Shown here: positions 16,515 to 24,100 of the stretch, one piece after another
Layout of the letters: each line of letters opens with the position of its first letter
Numbering within the stretch: position 1 is the first letter of the stretch
Origin: DATDRS01 sp035291605
Lineage (GTDB): Bacteria > Chloroflexota > Anaerolineae > Anaerolineales > UBA6663
NCBI GenBank assembly: GCA_035291605.1
Contig: DATDRS010000038.1
Span: 1-34,293 of the forward strand
Length of the DNA stretch: 34,293 nt
Direction of reading: 5' to 3'
Translations under genes and position numbers: made by a program
Notes under the pieces: model-generated
Databases searched by the model: none
What the model was told of the DNA's origin: nothing
The model's input: the letters and a program-made list of their open reading frames with translations, nothing else

Positions 16515-18938
16515 ATGACTACTCCAACCACCTCCTCATCCTCTGAAATAACCCGGGCGCGTAACGCCTTCTGGGCAGCCGCCATCGTCGCCAGTGTCGT
16601 CGGCCCGTTTGGCGTTTATCTCTTCTATCTGGCGCAACCGGAAAACCTGCGAGAATACATTCCGTTGCTGGCGCTGGGAGTGATGGTGGGCGTCGCCATT
16701 CTCGCGGCCTGGCTGAGCCGCCGGGGCAGCGCGACCGTAGCCATGATCGCCCTTATCGGCAGCGTGCTGGCGGCCAGTGTGGCCGTGGTGACAGTGACCG
16801 TCGGCTTTGGCCTGCTCGCTGGAATGCTTGCCTTCTTCTCCGCCTCGGCCATTGCCGGTTACACGCTGCCCCCACGCATTGCCACGCGCGTCATCTTAGT
16901 CGGGGTCAGTGTGGGGGTCGCCGTCGTGCTGAGGGATTTGTATGGCCCGCCGGGGAGGCTCGCGGGCAACGCCAGTATTCTCGCCGCCTCGCAGGGGATG
17001 ATCATCGTGCTGGTCGCGGCTTATGGCGTGATTACCCTGCGGCAGTTTCGCAACTATAACCTGCGCACCAAGCTCATCGTAGCTTTCGTCGGTGTCGCCA
17101 TGCTATCCGTGAGCCTTGTCGCCTTCATCACGGACCGCGTTATCCGGGCTGGGTTGGCGCAGGACGTGGGCGCGCGATTAAAGGACCTGTCCAACACGGA
17201 GGCGCTCACGATAGGCGATCTGCTCGCCAAGCAAGTGGATAACTTGCAGGCGTTTGGTTTGAGCAAGGCCGTGCGGGCTACTGTGGAAACCGCCAGCGCC
17301 TCTGCTACGGGCGACCTGGGGGATCTCGCCAGGTTGGACGATCAGTGGCGGGCCGCAGATGCCGCAGGCAACAATGAGGATCCGTTAGTCAAGTCGGTCC
17401 TGGAACATGAGGCGGCCTCCGAATTACAGGAATTCCGCGCCTCCTTCCCCGAGCATGTGGAAGTGTTTGTGACCGATAAATTTGGGGCGAACATCGCCGC
17501 CACCAACCGCACTTCGGATTATTACCAGGGAGACGAAACCTGGTGGCAGGCGGCCTATAACGGCGGGGCTGGCGCGGTTTTCATTGACCAACCGGAGTTT
17601 GATGAAAGCAGCCGGACGTTCAGCACCATTATCGCTGTCCCGATCTATGCCTATGGCAGGCGCGAGGTCGTTGGCGTCCTGCGCACTACTTACGATATTA
17701 AGGCGCTGACCGATGCGCTGAATGCGTTGCGGGTGGGCGAGACGGGCCACGCCAGACTCCTTGTGCTGACCGATAAATTTCTTGCGTCAGAGGCAGGCGG
17801 CTTGCTGCCCGTGGATCGCGACCTGTTGACGAATCTGCAAGCCTCTGCCCAGTCAGATTTCGCAGATTTCACTTTCGAGGGCATCCCCAGTCTGGTCAGC
17901 CAGGCGCCTGTGACCTCCCGTGCCCCAGAAGAAGCGGAAGCTATCAGGAATTTGAACTGGGTGCTCGTCCTCCATCAAACTCAGGTTGAGGCGCTGGAAC
18001 CCGTCGGCGCCGCGACCCGCACGACCGTCCTCGCCGCCCTGGGCGCGCTGATTGTGGCGGGCATGTTGGCCCTCTTTGTAGCCCAGGCGCTGGCCGGTCC
18101 TATCACCCGTCTCACCGCCGTGGCCCAGAAAGTGGGCGCGGGGGACTTATTGGCTCGGGCGAGCGTCGAGGCAAGTGATGAAATTGGCACGCTGGCCGCC
18201 ACCTTCAATAGCATGGCCGCGCAGCTCCGGGCGACGCTGGAAACCCTGGAACAGCGCGTGGCCGACCGCACCAAAGCCCTGGCGACCAGCGCACAGGTCA
18301 GCCGCCGCCTCTCGACGATCCTCGACCAGAAACAGTTGGTCACTGAAGTCGTGGAGCAATTGAAGAACGCCTTCGACTACTACCACGCGCACATTTATCT
18401 CTTTGATGAAAAACGAGAGGCCTTGGTGATGGTCGGCGGCACGGGCGAGGCCGGGCGCACCATGCTGGCGCGCGGGCACAGCCTCCCGCGCGGACGTGGG
18501 TTGGTGGGCCGCGCCGCCGAGACCAACACCGTGGTGCTCGTCCCCGACGTGACTCAGGCGGTCGGCTGGCTGCCCAATCCGCTTTTGCCGGAGACCAAAG
18601 CCGAAGTGGCCGTGCCCATCGCCGCCGGCGGTCAGGTGATCGGGGTGCTGGACGTGCAGCACAACGTCGCCAACGGCCTGGCGCAGGATGACGCCGACCT
18701 GATTCGGTCCATTGCCGACCAGGTGGCTGTGGCGCTGCAGAACATCCGCTTATACCGGCAGACTCAGCAGCAGGCCGCGAGCGAGACGCTCGTCAATACG
18801 ATCACCCAGAAGATTCAAAGCGCGACCACGGTGGAAGACGCGGTTCAAGTCGCTATCCGCGAACTGGGCCGGGCGCTTGGCGCTCAAAGAACGAGTGTGC
18901 GGTTGAAGACGGCGGGATCACGCAATGGACAAGAGTGA
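16515..18938 (+). CDS. Membrane sensor with dCache, HAMP and GAF domains but no kinase
   Basis: This 807-residue protein has about six N-terminal membrane helices (20-172), a further helix (about 184-206), an extracytoplasmic dCache-type sensor region (210-495, with VFVTDKFGANIAATN and WWQAAYNGG), a helix (about 500-533), a HAMP domain (533-582), and a GAF domain (593-748) with LPNPLLPETKAE. A short tail resembles the start of another GAF (VNTITQKIQSATTVEDAVQVA). No HisKA, HATPase, GGDEF or methyl-accepting domain is present, so its output must go through another protein. AAGGG sits 7 bases before the ATG. It is the first gene of a run of closely spaced sensory genes and is a paralogue of the next gene in its C-terminal half. 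Confidence 0.88.
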   Translation: MTTPTTSSSSEITRARNAFWAAAIVASVVGPFGVYLFYLAQPENLREYIPLLALGVMVGVAILAAWLSRRGSATVAMIALIGSVLAASVAVVTVTVGFGLLAGMLAFFSASAIAGYTLPPRIATRVILVGVSVGVAVVLRDLYGPPGRLAGNASILAASQGMIIVLVAAYGVITLRQFRNYNLRTKLIVAFVGVAMLSVSLVAFITDRVIRAGLAQDVGARLKDLSNTEALTIGDLLAKQVDNLQAFGLSKAVRATVETASASATGDLGDLARLDDQWRAADAAGNNEDPLVKSVLEHEAASELQEFRASFPEHVEVFVTDKFGANIAATNRTSDYYQGDETWWQAAYNGGAGAVFIDQPEFDESSRTFSTIIAVPIYAYGRREVVGVLRTTYDIKALTDALNALRVGETGHARLLVLTDKFLASEAGGLLPVDRDLLTNLQASAQSDFADFTFEGIPSLVSQAPVTSRAPEEAEAIRNLNWVLVLHQTQVEALEPVGAATRTTVLAALGALIVAGMLALFVAQALAGPITRLTAVAQKVGAGDLLARASVEASDEIGTLAATFNSMAAQLRATLETLEQRVADRTKALATSAQVSRRLSTILDQKQLVTEVVEQLKNAFDYYHAHIYLFDEKREALVMVGGTGEAGRTMLARGHSLPRGRGLVGRAAETNTVVLVPDVTQAVGWLPNPLLPETKAEVAVPIAAGGQVIGVLDVQHNVANGLAQDDADLIRSIADQVAVALQNIRLYRQTQQQAASETLVNTITQKIQSATTVEDAVQVAIRELGRALGAQRTSVRLKTAGSRNGQE

Positions 18939-18965
18939 GCCGCCGGCCCTGTCACAGATACATAG

Positions 18966-20318
18966 ATGTTGGGACTGAATGAGGAAAGCGAGACGACCAT
19001 GCTCATGCTGAACCGGTTCAGACGATTTCTCAAACCACCTGTCTTTGAAGACGAAGACAAGACGCGCGCCGCCCGATTGTTGAACACCATCCTGGTCACG
19101 CTCACCGTCACCCTGCCGATCCTCATTGCCGGGGCCCTGGCGGGCCGCGCTGCTGGCGCCATTGTTCCCCCGGCTATCTATGTGATTGTCACCACATTGT
19201 GGGTCATGGTTCAAGGCCTGGGGCTCCTGTTGCAGCGCGGCCGGGTGGCTGTGGCCGGTTTCGGTTTGGTGTTGATGATGTTTGCCGCCGTCACGATGGT
19301 GCTTGCCGCCCAGGGAACCATCCGCGCGCCCGCCACTTCCTTCTATATTCTAGTCATCGTCATTGCTGGTCTTGTGATCAGCCGCCGCGCGGCAGTGATG
19401 ATGACCATCTTGAACACGCTGGCCGTCTTCGGGCTGTTCCTGGCAGAAAGCCGGGGATGGTTGCCTGCGCCGAACCTGACGGTCACCATTACCCAATGGG
19501 TAGCTTTCACCGTGGTCTTTGCTATTACGGTCGTGCTGCTTTATCTGGCTACTCAGAGTATTGATGAGGCCCTGGAGCGCGCTCGCCGCAACGAGCGCGA
19601 GGTAAGGGCTTTGGCCTCGACCCTGGAACGGCGCGTAGCCGAGCGCACCAAAGCCCTCGCCGCCAGCGCGGAAGTCAGCCGCCGCCTCTCCACCATCCTC
19701 GATCAACGCCAGCTGGTGACGGAGGTAGTCGAGCAGGTGCAGAGCGCCTTCAATTACTACCACGCCCACATCTATTTGTTCGACGAAAACCGCGAGTATC
19801 TGGTGATGGCTGGCGGCACGGGCGAAGCCGGGCGAACCATGCTGGCGCAGGGGCACAAGCTTCCGCGGGGGCGCGGGTTGGTGGGCCGCGCTGCGGAGGC
19901 CAACGCGCCCGTTCTGGTTTCGGATGTCTCTCAAGACCCCGGTTGGCTGCCGAATCCTCTCCTGCCGGAAACCAGGTCGGAAGTCGCGGTGCCCATCGCG
20001 GCTGGCGCCGACGTGTTGGGGGTGCTGGATGTTCAGCACAATATCGTCAACGGATTGAAGCCGGAAGAGGCCGACCTGCTCCGCTCCATCGCCGACCAGG
20101 TGGCGGTGGCCTTGCAGAACGCGCGCCTGTACACCGAAACCCAGCGGCAGGCCGAGCGCGAAGCGCTGGCGGTCGCCATCGGTCAGAAGATACAAGGCGC
20201 GGCCACCGTAGAAGAGGTCTTGCAGGTCGCCGCGCGCGAGTTGGGGCAGGCCCTCGGCGCGCAGCGTTCCAGCGTGCAGTTGAATTTGGGCGCGCAGAGC
20301 GGCAACGTCCCAAACTAA
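18966..20318 (+). CDS. Six-helix membrane protein with C-terminal GAF domain, no kinase
   Basis: This 450-residue protein has about six membrane helices (40-195), a charged coiled coil (about 198-225, ERRVAERTKALAASAE) and a GAF domain (235-391) containing the LPNPLLPETRSE signature. It ends with the same truncated GAF-like tail as the preceding gene product. The coil, GAF and tail are closely similar to that neighbour over more than 200 residues, so one likely arose by duplication, with loss or replacement of the dCache/HAMP portion. It has no catalytic output domain. Twenty-seven bases separate it from the upstream gene and 15 from the ParA gene. In-frame ATGs at 18999 and 19005 are alternative starts. 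Confidence 0.87.
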   Translation: MLGLNEESETTMLMLNRFRRFLKPPVFEDEDKTRAARLLNTILVTLTVTLPILIAGALAGRAAGAIVPPAIYVIVTTLWVMVQGLGLLLQRGRVAVAGFGLVLMMFAAVTMVLAAQGTIRAPATSFYILVIVIAGLVISRRAAVMMTILNTLAVFGLFLAESRGWLPAPNLTVTITQWVAFTVVFAITVVLLYLATQSIDEALERARRNEREVRALASTLERRVAERTKALAASAEVSRRLSTILDQRQLVTEVVEQVQSAFNYYHAHIYLFDENREYLVMAGGTGEAGRTMLAQGHKLPRGRGLVGRAAEANAPVLVSDVSQDPGWLPNPLLPETRSEVAVPIAAGADVLGVLDVQHNIVNGLKPEEADLLRSIADQVAVALQNARLYTETQRQAEREALAVAIGQKIQGAATVEEVLQVAARELGQALGAQRSSVQLNLGAQSGNVPN

Positions 20319-20333
20319 GCGGAGTCAGTCGGT

Positions 20334-21119
20334 ATGCCTTACGTCATTGCGCTCTGTCACCAGAAAGGCGGCGTGGCGAAGACCACGACCACCCTCGCGC
20401 TGGGCGCGTGCCTGGTCGAGCAGCAGTGTGACACGCTGTTGATTGACCTCGACCCGCAGGCCAACCTGACGACGGGCCTGGGCCTGAACCCGGCCGATCT
20501 CCACCGCTCGGCGGCGGACGTGTTGCTGGGCAACGAGACCCTGCTCCGCGTGAGCCGCGAAACGGGCGTGCCGGGTCTGGACCTGGTGCCCTCGAACGCC
20601 GATATGGTGACGGTTTCGCAGTATCTGTATCTGCGCTCGCCGTACGAATACATCCTGCGCGACAGCCTGGCCCGGCCCGACGCGGCGCATTACGAAGTAG
20701 TGTTGGTGGATTGCCCCCCCACGCTGGGGCCGATCACCATCAACGCGCTGACGGCGGCGGACATGGTGATTATTCCGACGCAGTGTGAATACTTTTCCAT
20801 GCAGGCGCTGGATAGCGTGTTCAAACTGATTAATCTGGTGCGGGTCAAGACGAACTCGCGTCTGGCCTATCGCCTGCTCGTGACGATGTTCGACCAGCGC
20901 GGCAACCTGCACAGCCGCATGCTGGCACATTTGCAGCAGCATTTTGGAGATTCTTTGTTGCAAACCGTGATCGGGTTCGACAGCAAACTACGCGAGAGTC
21001 AATTGGTGGGCCAGCCGGTCACCCGGCACGCCCGCCAGAGCCGGGGGACGCAACACTATCGGCAATTGGCCGAGGAGTTATTGACTTATGTCCGACGACA
21101 AGTATTCCAAGCGGCTTGA
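20334..21119 (+). CDS. ParA/Soj-type P-loop ATPase
   Basis: This 261-residue cytoplasmic ATPase carries the deviant Walker A motif QKGGVAKTTTT (about 10-20), the LLIDLDPQANLT motif with the catalytic Asp, and Walker B-like VVLVDCPPTLG. Family members form ATP-dependent dimers on DNA and position chromosomes, plasmids, chemoreceptor arrays or other large assemblies. GCGGAG lies about 9 bases before the ATG. No ParB gene or parS-like repeat is visible. The gene sits between sensor genes and overlaps the start of the giant kinase gene by 32 bases, so the products are probably made together. A role in positioning a sensory complex is plausible but is inference. Confidence 0.9.
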   Translation: MPYVIALCHQKGGVAKTTTTLALGACLVEQQCDTLLIDLDPQANLTTGLGLNPADLHRSAADVLLGNETLLRVSRETGVPGLDLVPSNADMVTVSQYLYLRSPYEYILRDSLARPDAAHYEVVLVDCPPTLGPITINALTAADMVIIPTQCEYFSMQALDSVFKLINLVRVKTNSRLAYRLLVTMFDQRGNLHSRMLAHLQQHFGDSLLQTVIGFDSKLRESQLVGQPVTRHARQSRGTQHYRQLAEELLTYVRRQVFQAA

Positions 21120-24100
21120 ATCCCTCTTCTCTCATGTTGAGCCTGTGGCGCCAGAACCGGGTCAGCCCGCTGCGCCTCCTCAGGACGCCCACGCTCAGGT
21201 GCGCATTGCCGAACTGGAAGCCGCCGTGGCCGAGGCGCGCCAGCAGGCCGAGCAGGAGCACGCGCAGCGCCTCGCCGCGTCTGCCGCGTTAGAAAACCTG
21301 AAAGCTCAAACTGCCAAAGTGGAAGCGGAGGCGCCTGTGCAGACCAGCGCAGAAGGGCCTGAGACCGCGCCCTCCAGGGCCAGTCGTCTGCGTTCGGCCA
21401 TTCAGCCCTTGGTTCCCCGGCGGCAAGCCTCTGAAGCGGACAAAGCCCAGACGCGGGCGCGCAATGCGTGGCGCATGGCTGTGATTCTGCTCGTCACACT
21501 GGCCGTTTTTGACGTCAACTCAATTTACAACATTCTCCAAACTCAAGCCCCGCAGCAATGGGTTGCGGCCGGCTTGTCCTTCGCGGCTTCTCTGGGCATG
21601 CTCGCCAGCGCCTGGCTGATCCGCCGGGAACGTGTGATCCCGGGCGTATGGACGATGATTTTGACCGTCCTGGCCGCGCTGGTGCTGTCGCCGCCGCTGG
21701 GAGCAGGCCTGGGCCTGGTTTATGCGGTGACCGGGATAATTGTCGCCTCGGTGGTTGCAGGGCAGGCTTTGCCCCCCGGCCAGACCAGTTGGGCTGTTAC
21801 GGCCGGCATTTTGTTCGCCATCGCCACGTTTCTGGTTGATCTATTCTGGCCGTTCCCACGCCCGGGTGCTGGATCGCAAGGCGTTACCTTGACTGTCCTG
21901 GGTGGACTGTTAGTCGTCTATGTCTTTATCGTCGCCCGCCAGTATCGCGACTACGGTCTGCGCACGAAAGTCGCCCTGGGTATTTTGCTCACGGCCGGCG
22001 CCGCATTGGCCGCGTTAGGGTTCTTTGCTTATGACCAGGCGCAACGGGTTCAGACTTTCCTCATCGGCCAACTGCAAACGGCTGTCGGCCAGCAGGCCGA
22101 GCAGCAACTCAGCAACATCGTGCTGGCCGAAGCCCGTACCGCTGACCGGACGCTCTCCAATGTGACGGATGACGTAGTCGCCCTGGCGGATTACCGCGGC
22201 TCGCTGGAAAAGCAGGCTTTGACGCTGGGAAAGGGCGCCTATTGGGACGGGCATAGCCGGCTCATCCGGTTATCGGGCGGGCAGTATGGCAATCTGTCCA
22301 CCGACGTTGCTTCTATCTTTATCCCCTCCACATTCACTCTGGACGAGGCTTTGATTGCCGACCTGAACACCAGCGCTTACCTGGATTTCGTCGGCCCGGC
22401 GCTCCTGAAGGCCCACCCAAACGTCGTCGCCATCTACTTCATGAACGCGCGCGGCGCGACGACCTATTATCCTAATATCAGTTTGGCCGCCAATGTGCCG
22501 CCGGATTTTGACCCAACCGTACAGCCATTCTTCCTGGTGGCCAACCCGCAAAACAACCCCGAACGCCAGGCCGTATGGACTACCCCCTATCAGGACCCGG
22601 CCGGCACCGGCCTGATCGTGACGAACGCTGCGCCAGTATACGACGGTGGAGGCCAGTTTAAGGGCATTATCGCGGCTGATGTGCAGTTAGCCAAAATCTC
22701 CGAGCAAATTGCGACAATCGAGGTGGGACAGAGCGGTTTTGCTTTCCTGGTTGACCGGGCCGGGCGGATCATCGCCATGCCTGAGGCAGGCTACAAGTTG
22801 TTTGACTTGAGACCCGAGACGGTGCCGGTGAATGAACCGCCGAAGCAGAGCGTTCTGGGCAAAGGACCGACCGACCTGCAAAAAGTCACGCGCCGCATGG
22901 TCGTGGGCGAAACAGGCCTCGCCAACGTGACGCTGGATGGCGTTCAGAACTATGTGGCGTATGCCCCGTTGCCCGCTGTGGGTTACAGCCTCGGGCTGGT
23001 AGTGCCGGCGGCCGAATTGACCGTGCCTTCCCTGACGGCCCAGACTCAAATTCAAAGTGCAACACAGGCCACGTTGCGTCTGGCAGGTATCCTCCTGGTC
23101 GGCTTGTTGGTGGGAGCGGCCATCGTGAGCTTGGGCATCGGTCAGGTCATTGCCGCGCCGGTCGTCAGACTCACCCAAACGGCCGAACGGGTTACGGCTG
23201 GCGATCTCAGCGCGCAGGCGCGCGTGGAGTCGGGGGACGAATCGGGTGTGCTCGCCCAAGTGTTCAACGCCATGACGGCGCAACTGCGCGAAACGCTGGC
23301 GGGTCTGGAAGAGCGCGTGTCTGAGCGAACCCGTGACCTCTCCCTCGCCGCCGAAGTGGGTCAGCGCCTCGCAGCGGTGCGCGACCTGGACAGCCTGCTG
23401 GCCGAGGCCGTAGAATTGATCCGCGCGCGCTTTGACTTGTATTATACGCAAATCTACTTGACCAACCCCACAGGCGCAGCGCTGGAACTCCGCGCGGGTA
23501 CGGGCGAAGTTGGCAAAGAGCTGCTCCGCCGGGCGCACCGCCTCCCCATCGGGCCAGGCTCACTCAACGGTCGGGCGGCTTCCGAAAAGCAGGCCGTCAT
23601 CGTCGCCGACACCTCCATCAGCGCGTCCTTCCGGCCCAACCCGCTCTTGCCCGAGACTCGCTCCGAGATGGCGGTGCCGCTCACCGCTGGCGGGCGTGTC
23701 GTCGGCGTGCTGGACTTGCAGAGCTCTATGCCTGGCGCCCTGACGGAGGATAACCTCTCGGCGTTCCAGGCGCTCGCCGGTCAGCTCGCCATCGCTATTC
23801 AGAACGCGAGCCTGTTTGCCGAAGCGCAGCAGGCTCACGCCGAAGTGGAAGCCCAGGCCCGCCGCCTGACCCGCTCTGGCTGGGCTGAGTTCCTCAACGC
23901 GGTGGATCGCAGTGAGCGCCTGGGTTTTGCCTACGATCAGGCCGGGCTTGCGCCGCTGAACGAGCCGCTGCCGGCGGACGGCGATCAGACCCCCGGGCTC
24001 GCCCGAGGGCGGGCCCTGGCGGCGCCCATCACCGTCGCCGGCGAACCCGTTGGGATCATTCGATTGGAGAGTGACGCCCAGCGCGTCTGGACGCCGGCTG

